Part shown: positions 1 to 9,090 of the stretch, in pieces
How the letters are laid out: every line of letters begins with the position of its first letter
Position numbering within the stretch: position 1 is the first letter of the stretch
Assembly: GCA_000985875.1 (NCBI GenBank)
Contig: CCRI01000006.1
Span: 124,001-188,000 of the forward strand
Source: Neorhizobium galegae bv. officinalis
GTDB lineage: Bacteria; Pseudomonadota; Alphaproteobacteria; Rhizobiales; Rhizobiaceae
Reading direction: 5' to 3'
DNA length: 64,000 bases
The notes under the pieces: model-generated
What the model was told of the DNA's origin: nothing
Database searches by the model: none
What the model saw: the letters and a program-made list of their open reading frames with translations, nothing else
Program-made: the position numbers and the translations under genes

Positions 1-647
1 TTGGCCATGATTCCCTGGCGACCTTCCTTGCTTTCGAAGATGACGCCCTTTACCGCGCCGTCCTCGACCACTGGTGTTGCCGCCCAGGAATGGAAGACGA
101 TCCGTACGCCCGCCTCGATCAGCATTTCCTGCGAGGTGAGTTTCAGTCTTTCAGGGTCGATCGTCGGCGCCCAGGTGACGATGCCGTGGAAAGCGGATGT
201 GCGCAGCCGCCAGTATTTCGCGAGATCCGCGTCCCGCTGCCCCCACAGGCTCCTGTCCGGTCCGGCGACGGCTTCGGGGGGAAGGCGGCCGAGAACCTCC
301 TCGGCAAAGCCGCGAATGACCTGCCGCCCGTCCCAGTCGGTCATCCGGTCGATCCAGATTACCACGCCGCCGGTGGAAAGCCCGCCAAGATGATTGTAGC
401 GCTCCAGCACCACGACCTCCGCGCCGGTTCGCGCAGCTGCAAGTGCTGCGGCGGTCCCGGATGGTCCCCCGCCCACGACCAGCACGTCGCAGCGATGATA
501 GACCGGAATGTCGCGCGCCTCTTCCCGGAGGACGCCCTCGCCGTTGCGACGGGGGAAGACGTACTGCCCTGATTCAAAGATGTCGGAACTCAGGAAGCGG
601 TTCTCGTTTTGGCGTATCTCCTTCACCGACACGTTGCGATCATTCAT
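1..647 (-). CDS. FAD-dependent oxidoreductase, C-terminus cut off by window edge
   Basis: Reads from an ATG at 647 preceded by GAGGAG and runs off the left edge, so about 215 N-terminal residues are present. After a 50-residue lead comes a Rossmann dinucleotide-binding turn, GGGPSG at residues 59-64, with an acidic residue near 82 at the end of the second strand, followed by an LGG motif. This is the layout of the FAD_oxidored family, flavoproteins that bind FAD non-covalently and oxidise small substrates. The substrate cannot be told from this part. The 160 bases between this gene and the next hold no other gene. Confidence 0.85.
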   Translation of the reverse strand, partial: MNDRNVSVKEIRQNENRFLSSDIFESGQYVFPRRNGEGVLREEARDIPVYHRCDVLVVGGGPSGTAAALAAARTGAEVVVLERYNHLGGLSTGGVVIWIDRMTDWDGRQVIRGFAEEVLGRLPPEAVAGPDRSLWGQRDADLAKYWRLRTSAFHGIVTWAPTIDPERLKLTSQEMLIEAGVRIVFHSWAATPVVEDGAVKGVIFESKEGRQGIMA

Positions 648-809
648 GGCATCCTCCTCATTTCCGCCGGCCGTCGCGCCCGACAAGCCCGAGGAGGATT
701 TAGCCAAGGAAAAGGCTGGTCGGAAAGACACCAATCCGCCGATAGAGCTTTCTCGATTCAGGCAAGAATCGGCCCTGTAAAGCGGGCGAAAGACCGAAGC
801 CGACCGTGG

Positions 810-1463
810 TCAGCCGACCGATGCAGCTTTGAAGACAGCCAGTTGGGCGTCGAAAGCACGCTTGTATGCGGGCCGCGCTTCGCCGCGGGCGACATAGGCG
901 GAGAGGTTCGGATATTCCTCCAGGATATCCGATGACGCTTTCAATCGGAGCAGCACCGACACCATCAGAAGGTCGCCGGCACTGAATTCGCCATCGAGCC
1001 AGTCGGCCTCGCCAAGGCGGCGGGAAAGATCGGCCAGCCGTTTCCGGATGGTGCCGTCGAGGGCGCTCAGACGCTTTTCGTACCAGGGCTCGTCGCGCTC
1101 GAGGATGTTGGCGAGGCTGCGGTCGAAGATCGGCGGCTCGACGGTGTTGAGCGCGGCAAACATCCATGCGATAGCCCGCGCCCGGGCATTCGCATCGCCC
1201 GGCAGCAGGCCTCCGTGGCGTTCCGCGATATGGAGTACGATCGCTCCCGACTCGAAGAGCGCGAGATCGTCTTCTTCATAGGTCGGAATCTGCCCGAAAG
1301 GCTGAAGCGCCAGATGCGGGGGTTCCTTTATCGCCTTGAAGGAAACCAGGCGAACGTCGTAGGGCTGCCCCGTTTCCTCGAGCGCCCAGCGAACGCGCAT
1401 GTCGCGCGCCAGTCCTCTGCCGCGGTCGGGCGACCGTTCGAAGGCGGTAATCGTAATGGTCAT
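810..1463 (-). CDS. Glutathione S-transferase family protein
   Basis: 217 residues, the usual length of a cytosolic GST. The N-terminal half is a thioredoxin fold with the cis-proline motif QIP at 58-60 and the Glu-Ser pair at 71-72 that holds the gamma-glutamyl part of glutathione. The C-terminal half is the all-helical GST domain. The ATG at 1463 is chosen because GGAGGA lies just upstream and the homologous region starts there, although the frame is open further. It probably conjugates or reduces electrophilic compounds with glutathione; the substrate is unknown. Its neighbours do not suggest a pathway. Confidence 0.88.
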   Translation of the reverse strand: MTITITAFERSPDRGRGLARDMRVRWALEETGQPYDVRLVSFKAIKEPPHLALQPFGQIPTYEEDDLALFESGAIVLHIAERHGGLLPGDANARARAIAWMFAALNTVEPPIFDRSLANILERDEPWYEKRLSALDGTIRKRLADLSRRLGEADWLDGEFSAGDLLMVSVLLRLKASSDILEEYPNLSAYVARGEARPAYKRAFDAQLAVFKAASVG

Positions 1464-1763
1464 CGTCGTCCTCCATGGCTTGTCCGTCTTGAAGACGGCC
1501 GACAAAACGAGATTCCGACATCCGTGCTCGAAATAATGCCTGGGATCATACCGAATGCGCCCGAAAACGCACGCTCCTCTGACTTGAGCGTCGGCTTCTC
1601 CGCATGGTGGACCTGGAAAAACGTGATGCTCGCCCATTTCCTGCGCATCCCCATTAACCCGACATGCTTCCCGCGCATGGCTGCCCGGCGGTTGCGGCGT
1701 TGGTAAAGCATGACGCCACGTCTTATGTTGTTGCAGTGCAATATTAGAAAGAAAGAAGACATC

Positions 1764-1919
1764 ATGTTTGACTCAGTACGCAAGTTCGCCCGCGCTTTCC
1801 GCGTTCCCACCACCCAGGACCGTGAAGTCGCCTACCTGAACGAAGCCAACGACCGGATCGACCTCGAATACCGCATGCGCCAGATCGACCGCGGCATGTT
1901 CCGCAAGTCGGGTTTCTAA
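1764..1919 (+). CDS. Small DUF3563 family protein
   Basis: 51 residues, starting at an ATG preceded by an AGAAAGAAAGAAG purine tract. It carries the core DUF3563 pattern: a YL pair, an acidic DLE-like stretch (here IDLEYRMRQIDRG) and a basic C-terminus. The family is short, found in alpha- and betaproteobacteria, and has no known biochemical role. The gene stands alone, about 300 bases from the divergent GST gene. That upstream stretch is AT-richer just before the gene, including a TTGCAGTGCAA palindrome, and probably holds its promoter; I see no other gene there. Confidence 0.8.
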   Translation: MFDSVRKFARAFRVPTTQDREVAYLNEANDRIDLEYRMRQIDRGMFRKSGF

Positions 1920-1946
1920 GCGACACGCTTCGACCAGCCACCCGTT

Positions 1947-1968
1947 CGCGCGGAAACGACGCCGCGCG
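1947..1968. terminator. Hairpin downstream of the DUF3563 gene
   Basis: A 7-bp GC-only stem (CGCGCGG with CCGCGCG) around an 8-base loop, 28 bases after the stop codon. There is no clear T-run, so intrinsic termination is plausible but not proved. Confidence 0.4.
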
Positions 1969-2060
1969 GCTGCTGCAGGTCTTCCCGCGTCGACGCGACC
2001 GGTGACCGGATCATCTCTGCGAAAGCCGCTCTTGTGCAGGGCGGGCCAATTTTCGCCATC

Positions 2061-2097
2061 ATCTTCGGCTTGGGCTAAAGCCTGTTCGACCGAAGAT
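2061..2097. other. Inverted repeat upstream of the DUF2062 gene
   Basis: ATCTTCGG at 2061-2068 pairs with CCGAAGAT at 2090-2097 around a loop of 21 bases, 50 bases before the next start codon. It may be a leader hairpin or a weak terminator. The sequence alone does not decide. Confidence 0.35.
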
Positions 2098-2146
2098 TAC
2101 CGCAGCTGACGGATGAATATCCTGCTGCCGAACCAGATGCGCCCCG

Positions 2147-2707
2147 ATGCCGTTTCGCCGCCGTACACCGCTTGCATTTCGTGAAAGACTGCGCCGTGCC
2201 GTCCTGCCTCCCAAGGGCTTTCGCCGCGTCCTCGAATATTATCGCCTGAAGGTGATGCGCATCGGCGGTTCGCCGCATGCGGTTGCCGCCGGCCTTGCGA
2301 TCGGTGTGGTCAGCGCCTGGACGCCGTTTCTTGGCCTCCACATCCTGTTTGCGATCCCGCTTGCCTATCTCTTCGGCGGCAGCATGATCGCCGCGGCGCT
2401 TGGCACCACCTTCGCCAACCCCATCACCTGTCCGATCATCTGGCCGCTCACCTGGAAGCTCGGCGAGACGATGCTTGGCCACGACGCCGCCGGCCACGAC
2501 AGTCTCGATCTCGGCAGGTTGTTTCACCACCTCGACGTCTCGCAACTCTGGCGGCCGATCCTGGAGCCGATGCTGATCGGTTCCCTGCCGCCCGGCATCC
2601 TGTCCGGCCTGGTCTTCTATGCCGTCACTTATCTGGGCGTGCGCAGTTTTCGCAACCGGCGGCTGGAACGCTTGACGGCGCGGGCCGGAGCCCTCAAGTC
2701 AGTATAG
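2147..2707 (+). CDS. DUF2062 domain membrane protein
   Basis: 186 residues. After a basic cytosolic N-terminus come two hydrophobic segments (roughly 43-63 and 65-85) containing the conserved Ala-Asn-Pro turn (TTFANPITCP) and a Pro-rich WPL motif typical of DUF2062. A further membrane segment follows near the C-terminus (about 150-170). The function is unknown. The gene heads the acpS-lepB-rnc-era series and is separated from acpS by 39 bases, so it is probably co-transcribed with it. The same neighbourhood is common in alphaproteobacteria. Confidence 0.85.
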   Translation: MPFRRRTPLAFRERLRRAVLPPKGFRRVLEYYRLKVMRIGGSPHAVAAGLAIGVVSAWTPFLGLHILFAIPLAYLFGGSMIAAALGTTFANPITCPIIWPLTWKLGETMLGHDAAGHDSLDLGRLFHHLDVSQLWRPILEPMLIGSLPPGILSGLVFYAVTYLGVRSFRNRRLERLTARAGALKSV

Positions 2708-2746
2708 GACTGACAAGAACCGGCCGGGCGCCGCGAGGAAGATTTC

Positions 2747-3148
2747 ATGATCATCGGCATGGGCAGTGACCTCATCGACATAAGACGCGTGGAGAAATCC
2801 ATCGAACGGTTCGGCGAGCGTTTCACCCATCGCTGTTTCACCGACATCGAGCGGGCGAAATCCGACCGCCGCCAGAACCGGGCGGCCTCCTATGCCAAGC
2901 GGTTCGCCGCCAAGGAGGCGTGCTCCAAGGCACTCGGCACCGGCATCGCCCACGGCGTGTTCTGGAAGGATATGGGGGTCGTCAACCTGCCCGGCGGGCG
3001 GCCCACGATGGTGCTCACCAATGGCGCCGCCGAACGCCTCGCGAGCATGATGCCGGCAGGCCATGAAGCGGTTATTCACATCACCATCACCGACGAATAC
3101 CCTTATGCGCAGGCCTTTGTGGTGATCGAAGCGCGCCTCGCGGCCTAA
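2747..3148 (+). CDS. acpS: Holo-[acyl-carrier-protein] synthase
   Basis: 133 residues, full length for AcpS. The enzyme transfers 4'-phosphopantetheine from CoA to a serine of apo-ACP, which activates it for fatty acid synthesis. The N-terminal GMGSDLIDI places the Mg-binding Asp at residue 8, and the [13 protein letters not shown] motif holds the second Mg ligand Glu57 and Lys61. The gene follows DUF2062 and precedes lepB in a single direction, the usual alphaproteobacterial order. The ATG is preceded by GAGGAAG. Confidence 0.95.
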   Translation: MIIGMGSDLIDIRRVEKSIERFGERFTHRCFTDIERAKSDRRQNRAASYAKRFAAKEACSKALGTGIAHGVFWKDMGVVNLPGGRPTMVLTNGAAERLASMMPAGHEAVIHITITDEYPYAQAFVVIEARLAA

Positions 3149-3231
3149 TCGACCATTGCCGCCGCTTTGCGAAGGGTTTAGAGAACGCAAAACCGCTGGC
3201 AACAGCCGAGCCGAACAGAAAGACGTCAAAC

Positions 3232-3981
3232 GTGTCCGACAAAGCCGAGACCAAGTCGCAGAACAGCCTCTGGGAAAACATCAAGGTCATCATCCAGGCT
3301 CTTCTGCTGGCGATGGTGATCCGCACCGTGCTGTTCCAGCCTTTCACCATCCCGTCCGGCTCCATGATGCCGTCCCTGCTCGTCGGCGACTATATCTTCG
3401 TCAACAAGTTCACCTACGGTTATTCGAAATATTCGCTGCCGTTCTCGCCCAATCTTTTCTCCGGCCGTATCCTTGAGTTCAGCGAACCCAAGCGCGGCGA
3501 CGTCATCGTCTTCCGCCTGCCGAGCCATCCGGACATCGATTATATCAAGCGCCTGATCGGCCTGCCGGGCGACCGCGTCCAGGTCACGAACGGCGTGCTG
3601 TTCCTCAACGGCAAGCCGGTCCCCAAGCAGGGCGACGGCACCTTCACATCCGATTACAGTCTCGATCCGGGCACCGACGTGCCGGTCTTCCGCGAAACGC
3701 TCGACAACGGCGTCACCTATGACACGCTCGACCATTCTCCGGTTTCGCGCGGCGACAACACCCAGGAATTCGTCGTTCCGGCCGGCCATTATTTCTTCAT
3801 GGGCGACAACCGCGACAACTCGCTCGACAGCCGTTTCGACGTCGGTTACGTGCCCGCCGAAAACCTGGTCGGCCGCGCCAGCGTCATCTTCTTCTCGCTC
3901 GGCAACGACACCTCGTTCCGCGAGATCTGGAAATGGCCGACCAACATGCGCTGGGATCGGATTTTCAAGGTCGTTCGGTGA
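3232..3981 (+). CDS. lepB: Signal peptidase I
   Basis: 249 residues with a GTG start. A single N-terminal membrane anchor (about 18-35) is followed by the periplasmic catalytic domain. Box B, IPSGSMMPSL, gives the nucleophile Ser44; YIKRLIGLPGD gives the general base Lys106; GDNRDNSLDSR is the conserved box E. It removes Sec and Tat signal peptides from exported proteins at the inner membrane. Its stop codon overlaps the rnc start by one base (TGATG), so the two genes are translationally coupled. A start a few codons later is possible but less likely. Confidence 0.95.
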   Translation: MSDKAETKSQNSLWENIKVIIQALLLAMVIRTVLFQPFTIPSGSMMPSLLVGDYIFVNKFTYGYSKYSLPFSPNLFSGRILEFSEPKRGDVIVFRLPSHPDIDYIKRLIGLPGDRVQVTNGVLFLNGKPVPKQGDGTFTSDYSLDPGTDVPVFRETLDNGVTYDTLDHSPVSRGDNTQEFVVPAGHYFFMGDNRDNSLDSRFDVGYVPAENLVGRASVIFFSLGNDTSFREIWKWPTNMRWDRIFKVVR

Positions 3982-4697
3982 TGAAGTCAAAGACGCTTTC
4001 GGCGGAGGAACGCGGCCAGCTTGAAAAAGCCATCGGTCATGAATTCGCCGACAAGCAATGGCTCGACCGGGCGCTTACCCATGCGAGCACCGGGTCGGCC
4101 AAGAGCGCCAATTACGAACGGTTGGAGTTCCTCGGCGACCGCGTGCTCGGCCTATGCGTCGCCGAACTGCTGTTCAAGACGTTCCGCACCGCTGCCGAAG
4201 GCGAGCTTTCCGTGCGTCTGAACCAGCTGGTCAGCGCCGATAGCTGCGCCATTGTCGCCGACGAACTGGAACTGCACCGCTTCATCCGCACCGGCGCCGA
4301 CGTCAAGAAGCTGACCGGCAAGCGGATGATGAACGTGCGTGCCGACGTGGTTGAAAGCCTGATTGCCGCCCTCTATCTGGATGGCGGGCTGGAAGCCGCC
4401 CGCGGCTTCATCATCAGGTACTGGGAAGGCCGCGCCACCCGCGCCGACGGCGCGCGGCGCGATGCCAAGACCGAGCTGCAGGAATGGGCGCATGCAAAAT
4501 TCGGCCTGACGCCCGCCTACAGGGTCGACGAACGCTCCGGACCGGATCATGATCCACGCTTCACGGTGACGGTCGACGTTCCGGGCGTGGCGCCGGAGAC
4601 CGGCGTGGACCGCTCCAAGCGCGCCGCCGAACAGGTGGCCGCCACCAAGATGCTCGAACGCGAAGGCGTGTGGCAGAAACCCTCTGCCGAACAATGA
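3981..4697 (+). CDS. rnc: Ribonuclease III
   Basis: 238 residues. The N-terminal endonuclease domain has the family signature ERLEFLGDRVL at 46-56, and a C-terminal double-stranded RNA-binding domain starts at about residue 160 (DAKTELQEW onward). It cleaves double-stranded RNA during rRNA and mRNA processing. The ATG overlapping the lepB stop is preferred: the frame stays open upstream, but that part lies inside lepB and does not match the family. The era gene follows within a few bases, the common lepB-rnc-era operon. Confidence 0.95.
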   Translation: MKSKTLSAEERGQLEKAIGHEFADKQWLDRALTHASTGSAKSANYERLEFLGDRVLGLCVAELLFKTFRTAAEGELSVRLNQLVSADSCAIVADELELHRFIRTGADVKKLTGKRMMNVRADVVESLIAALYLDGGLEAARGFIIRYWEGRATRADGARRDAKTELQEWAHAKFGLTPAYRVDERSGPDHDPRFTVTVDVPGVAPETGVDRSKRAAEQVAATKMLEREGVWQKPSAEQ

Positions 4698-4707
4698 ATT
4701 GGACACC

Positions 4708-5676
4708 ATGACCGAGAACGACAACACTACCGGTGAAGAGAACGCAACCGGCCAGACCTCTGCTGAGGCGACACCCGCTGGTGCGACCCATTCCGGCTTC
4801 GTGGCGCTGATCGGCCCGACCAACGCCGGCAAATCGACGCTGCTCAACCGGCTGGTCGGCGCCAAGGTGTCGATCGTCAGCCACAAGGTGCAGACGACGC
4901 GCGCCATCGTGCGGGGCATCGCCATCCACAACAACGCCCAGATCGTCTTCATGGATACGCCCGGCATCTTCAAGCCGCGCCGCCGGCTCGACCGCGCCAT
5001 GGTGACCTCGGCCTGGGGCGGTGCCAAGGATGCCGACCTGATCCTGCTCCTGATCGACAGCGAACGCGGCATCCGCGGCGATGCCGAGGCGATCCTCGAA
5101 GGCCTGAAGGAAGTCCATCAGCCGAAGATCCTGGTCTTGAACAAGATCGACCGCGTCCGCCACGAGGATCTGCTGAAGCTCACCGCCACGGCCAACGAGG
5201 CTGTGCCGTTCGAGCGCACCTTCATGGTGTCGGCGACCACCGGTTCCGGCTGCGACGACCTGATGGATTATCTGGCCGACAAGCTGCCGGAAGGCCCCTG
5301 GTATTATCCGGAGGACCAGATCTCCGACCTGCCGATGCGCCAGCTCGCCGCCGAGATCACCCGCGAAAAACTCTTCCTGCGCCTCCACCAGGAACTTCCC
5401 TACGCGAGCCACGTCGAGACGGAGAAGTGGGAGGAGCGCAAGGACGGTTCGGTGCGCATCGAACAGGTGATCTACGTGGAGCGCGACAGCCAGAAGAAGA
5501 TCGCGCTCGGCAAGAACGGCGACGCCATCAAGGCGATCTCCACCGCATCCCGCAAGGAACTCTCCGAGATCCTCGAACAGCCGGTCCACCTCTTCCTGTT
5601 CGTCAAGGTCCGCGAGAACTGGGGCGATGATCCGGAACGTTTCCGCGAAATGGGACTGGAATTTCCGAAGTCCTGA
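4708..5676 (+). CDS. era: GTPase Era, 16S rRNA and 30S assembly factor
   Basis: 322 residues. An acidic, poorly conserved lead of about 28 residues precedes the GTPase domain: G1 GPTNAGKST at 36-44, G3 DTPG at 83-86, G4 NKID at 145-148. A C-terminal KH domain binds the 3' end of 16S rRNA (GKNGDAIKAIS region). Era assists 30S maturation. An in-frame TTG three codons earlier is also possible. Last gene of the acpS-lepB-rnc-era series; recO, often next in alphaproteobacteria, is found 1.25 kb further on. Confidence 0.95.
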   Translation: MTENDNTTGEENATGQTSAEATPAGATHSGFVALIGPTNAGKSTLLNRLVGAKVSIVSHKVQTTRAIVRGIAIHNNAQIVFMDTPGIFKPRRRLDRAMVTSAWGGAKDADLILLLIDSERGIRGDAEAILEGLKEVHQPKILVLNKIDRVRHEDLLKLTATANEAVPFERTFMVSATTGSGCDDLMDYLADKLPEGPWYYPEDQISDLPMRQLAAEITREKLFLRLHQELPYASHVETEKWEERKDGSVRIEQVIYVERDSQKKIALGKNGDAIKAISTASRKELSEILEQPVHLFLFVKVRENWGDDPERFREMGLEFPKS

Positions 5677-5842
5677 GCAATGCGATATCCGCCTGCGCCG
5701 CCGCCCGGCGGCGTCAATTCTTCCGGGCGTCAGCTGCGGACGACGTCGCTAGGTAGTAGCGGTTTTTATCCATCATTATAACGACTTGCTAACGTAGAGC
5801 CGACGATCCAATTTATCGATAAAGTGGCACGGAGAGTCATGA

Positions 5843-6346
5843 ATGTCGGACGTGGGATCGGGAGAGGAAGACACGGGCTCGGATGATCCGAATTCTCTCG
5901 GCTTCTACAGTTGGGTCGTCCCGGAAAACAAGGTGTATGGCGACCAGGTGATCGCCGACATATTCGGCGTTTCCGAAGAGGAACTGGCTGCCGGCGCCCC
6001 GATCGAAAGGGTCATCCGCTACATCAACGAGGGCGACCGGCAACGGGTCGCCAAGGCGATCCACGATGCGATCGTCGGCGGCGGCGCGTACCGGGAAAAT
6101 TACCGCCTCACCCATCCGGACGGGCGCCGGATCGACGTCATTGCCAATGGCCGTTGTCTGCGGGATGCCGAGGGCGTTCCGTATATCTATTCCGGCACCG
6201 TTGCCATCCAGTCCGCGGCCGCGGCGGTTGCCGCGACCGATCCTCTGGAACGCCATTGCCGCGCCGCTCTCTGGCTCGCCACCAAGCGCCGCCAGATGCT
6301 CGCCGCGCGCTATCTCACGTCGGCGCTCAACGTGCTCGGCAAATAG
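5843..6346 (+). CDS. Stand-alone PAS-domain protein
   Basis: 167 residues with one PAS fold of the PAS_3 type at about 20-130. The fold is marked by a YRLTHPDGRRIDVIANG strand pair and a YIYSGTVAI closing strand, followed by a 35-residue basic helical tail. There is no kinase, GGDEF, HTH or other output domain. The start follows GGAGAGTC; another ATG lies four bases earlier in a different frame. It may bind a ligand or partner and signal through it, but nothing here shows which. Its place between era and recO suggests an insertion into a conserved operon. Confidence 0.75.
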   Translation: MSDVGSGEEDTGSDDPNSLGFYSWVVPENKVYGDQVIADIFGVSEEELAAGAPIERVIRYINEGDRQRVAKAIHDAIVGGGAYRENYRLTHPDGRRIDVIANGRCLRDAEGVPYIYSGTVAIQSAAAAVAATDPLERHCRAALWLATKRRQMLAARYLTSALNVLGK

Positions 6347-6355
6347 GCTTGCGCG

Positions 6356-6745
6356 TCACTTCTGCCGGTCCATTAGAGCCTTGATTTCCTGGTAGCGCCG
6401 GCGGTTGTCCTGATCCTGCTCGTTGGGTCCGTAGCAGGTGTCGGAAATGCAGAAACGCTGCAGACGGAAGGGCGGCTGCCCCTTGTCGAACTCGCATTCG
6501 ATCTGGTTGGTGAAATCGGTCGGCTTGGCGTCCTCGCGGGTGGAATAGGTCAGCCGCGCGCCAGGCGGATCCAGTTCCGGGAAGGACTGGACGATACCCG
6601 TCTTGATCGACGGCACCAGCAGGAAATTCTTGGCGACCGTGATGCAGGCCTGCTCGAGCTGCTGCGATTGCGCGGCAGCCGGCGAGGGGAAAAGGGTGGC
6701 GGGCGAGGCGGTCAGAAGGGCGGCGGCGAAGAGGGCGTAGTTCAT
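6356..6745 (-). CDS. Small secreted protein, function unknown
   Basis: 129 residues. The first 25 or so form a Sec-type signal peptide: a hydrophobic run after Met-Asn-Tyr, then Pro-Ser-Pro-Ala-Ala-Ala before a Gln. The mature part has four cysteines (in QACIT, IECEF, RFCISDTC), enough for two disulfides in the periplasm, and a charged C-terminal helix. I do not recognise the family. It is convergent with the PAS gene (10-base gap) and divergent from recO, so it is transcribed alone. Confidence 0.7.
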   Translation of the reverse strand: MNYALFAAALLTASPATLFPSPAAAQSQQLEQACITVAKNFLLVPSIKTGIVQSFPELDPPGARLTYSTREDAKPTDFTNQIECEFDKGQPPFRLQRFCISDTCYGPNEQDQDNRRRYQEIKALMDRQK

Positions 6746-6933
6746 GAAGACTCCCAGGGGTCATAGTGGCGTCGCGAATTTTCGCACAGGAATCCAAATG
6801 GAGGCCGATTTGTTCCAGGCAAGCCCATAGGCATCTGCATCTTTGCCGCAGCCGCGCGACAGCAGAAACCGATTCAGTCCGAAGGACTTATGCTTTATTG
6901 TTGAATCGGCTTCAAAGGAGCTTGAACAGATAC

Positions 6934-7686
6934 ATGCAGTGGCAGGACGAAGCGATCATCATAGGCGTCAAACGCCACGGCGAGACAAGCGTCATCGCCG
7001 AGCTGATGACCCGTGATCGTGGAAGGCATCTGGGCCTCGTCCGCTCCGGCCGTTCGCGGGCGATGCAGCCGGTGCTGCAGGCCGGAAACCGGGTGGAAGT
7101 GGTCTGGCGCGCAAGGCTCGACGAACATCTCGGCGAGTTCAAGCTGGAACCGATCCGATTGCGCGCCGCCAAGCTTATGGAGACGGCGACCGCCGTCTAC
7201 GGCGTTCAGGCGATGGGCGCGCTGCTGCGCCTGCTGCCCGAGCGCGACCCGCATCCGCATCTCTTCGATGCGCTGGACATCATCCTCGATGCCTTCGACG
7301 ATCCGTCCGATGCCGGTGAGCTTTTCGTGCGGTTCGAGCTTGCGGTGCTGAACGACCTCGGCTTCGGCCTCGACCTCACCGAATGCGCGGCGACCGGCGG
7401 CCGCGAAAACCTTGTCTACGTCTCGCCGAAAACCGGCCGCGCAGTCTCCCGCGAGGCCGGCACGCCCTATGCCGACCGCATGCTGGCCCTGCCGGGGTTC
7501 CTCGGAGAAGGCGCCGCTTCCGCCGCCGACCGCGACAGCATGGCGGAGGCCTTCCGGCTCACCGGCTATTTCCTGCACCGCCACGTCTACGAACCCCGGG
7601 GGCTGACGGAAAACGCCGCCCGCGACGGTTTCGTCCAGGCGGCGCTGAAGGCGCTTTCGAAGGATGCGGAACGCCAGGCCAGCTAA
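6934..7686 (+). CDS. recO: DNA repair protein RecO
   Basis: 250 residues, starting [17 protein letters not shown], the typical RecO N-terminal OB-fold opening. A helical C-terminal domain follows. RecO helps RecR load RecA onto SSB-coated single-stranded DNA in recombinational repair. The frame is open for 56 codons upstream, but the chosen ATG, with AAAGGAG about 12 bases before it, matches the family start. The usual zinc-binding cysteines are mostly absent: only one is seen (LTECAATGG), as in other alphaproteobacterial RecO proteins. Confidence 0.92.
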   Translation: MQWQDEAIIIGVKRHGETSVIAELMTRDRGRHLGLVRSGRSRAMQPVLQAGNRVEVVWRARLDEHLGEFKLEPIRLRAAKLMETATAVYGVQAMGALLRLLPERDPHPHLFDALDIILDAFDDPSDAGELFVRFELAVLNDLGFGLDLTECAATGGRENLVYVSPKTGRAVSREAGTPYADRMLALPGFLGEGAASAADRDSMAEAFRLTGYFLHRHVYEPRGLTENAARDGFVQAALKALSKDAERQAS

Positions 7687-7701
7687 AGGCCTGGCCGGCC
7701 G

Positions 7702-8949
7702 TTACTCCGCCGGCTGCGGCTGCAATACCCCGCGGTCCACCGGCTTTTCCTGTATCGGCCAATGCACGGCGGCGGCAAAAAGGCCGAGTGCCACACCGAG
7801 CCACCAGACCGGGTCGTAGGAGCCGAAACGGTCGTAGAGATAACCGCCCATCCACACGCCGAGGAACGAGCCCACCTGGTGCGACAGGAAGACGAGGCCG
7901 CCGAGCAGCCCCAGATGGCGGGTGCCGAACATGATGGCGACGAGGCCATTGGTCGGCGGCACGGTGGAAAGCCAGAGCAGCCCCATGACGATCGCGAACA
8001 CGATCACCGAGAAAGGCGTCTGCGGCAGGATGAGGAAGGCGGTCACCGCGATCGACCGGGCGATATAGATATAGGCGAGGAAATAGGGCTTCGAATACCG
8101 CTGGCCGATAAAGCCCGCGCCGAGCGAGCCGATGATGTTGAAGAAGCCGATCAGCGCCATGGCGATCACCGCGTAAGCGGGCGCGACGCCGATATCCCCG
8201 AGATAGGCCGGGAAATGCGCGGTGATGAAGGCGACCTGGAAGCCGCAGACGAAGAACCCGGCGGTCAGGAGCAGGTAGCTCTGATGAGCGAAGGCTTCCT
8301 TCAGGGCCGCACCCACCGATTGCTGGAACTGGCTGTGCGACTGGCTTCCCGAGCTTGCATTGCCCCGCAACGGAAAGGCGAGCAGCGGCACGATCAGCAT
8401 CAGTACCGATAGATAGACCAGGCTGTCGGACCAGCCGAAATTGCTGATCAGCGCCTGGCTCAGCGGCGCAAACAGGAACATGCCGGCCGAGCCTGCGGCC
8501 GTGCCGATGCCGAACGCCATCGAACGCTGCTCCGGCGTCACGTTGCGGGCAAAGGCCGAAAGGATGACGCTGAAGGAGCCGGCGGCGATCGCCAGGCCGA
8601 CCAGCACGCCCCCGCCGATATGCAGCCAGACCGGCGCGGCGGCATTGGCCATGATGATCAGGCCGGCGGCATAGAGCACGCCGGACATGGTGAGCACGCG
8701 GCCTGTACCGTATCTGTCTGCAAGCGCCCCGAAGAACGGCTGGCCGAGCCCCCAGGCAAGGTTCTGGATCGCCATGGCGAGCCCGAAGGTGGACCGGTCC
8801 CAGCCGGTGTCGGCGAGCATCGGAAGCTGGAAGAAGCCCATGGCCGAACGCGGGCCGAAGGTCAGCATGGCGATCAGGGCGCCGGCGATGATGATCAGCC
8901 AGGGCATGGAAGCCGGCTTCCGCGCGGATGGCGATGCAGACATGGGCAT
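7702..8949 (-). CDS. Major facilitator superfamily transporter
   Basis: 415 residues with about twelve membrane segments. The loop between helices 2 and 3 carries the MFS signature GALADRYGTGR, and there is a long central loop rich in Ser and Gln. The profile resembles the oxalate/formate-antiporter-like group of MFS permeases. The ATG at 8949 is preferred over one eight codons upstream because GAGGAGG lies directly before it. It is convergent with recO (15-base gap). The substrate is unknown. Confidence 0.87.
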   Translation of the reverse strand: MPMSASPSARKPASMPWLIIIAGALIAMLTFGPRSAMGFFQLPMLADTGWDRSTFGLAMAIQNLAWGLGQPFFGALADRYGTGRVLTMSGVLYAAGLIIMANAAAPVWLHIGGGVLVGLAIAAGSFSVILSAFARNVTPEQRSMAFGIGTAAGSAGMFLFAPLSQALISNFGWSDSLVYLSVLMLIVPLLAFPLRGNASSGSQSHSQFQQSVGAALKEAFAHQSYLLLTAGFFVCGFQVAFITAHFPAYLGDIGVAPAYAVIAMALIGFFNIIGSLGAGFIGQRYSKPYFLAYIYIARSIAVTAFLILPQTPFSVIVFAIVMGLLWLSTVPPTNGLVAIMFGTRHLGLLGGLVFLSHQVGSFLGVWMGGYLYDRFGSYDPVWWLGVALGLFAAAVHWPIQEKPVDRGVLQPQPAE

Positions 8950-9090
8950 GCGATTCCTCCTCGAAAACAACAAGAAACCATATCGCGTGCGCCGCTGTTC
9001 TTAAAACAACTTTTCCTCAATCAATCCATCACCGGGATTGATGGGGACGCGCTCGGGGACCGCCCGCATAACTGTGGTTCCGGGTGCGGC

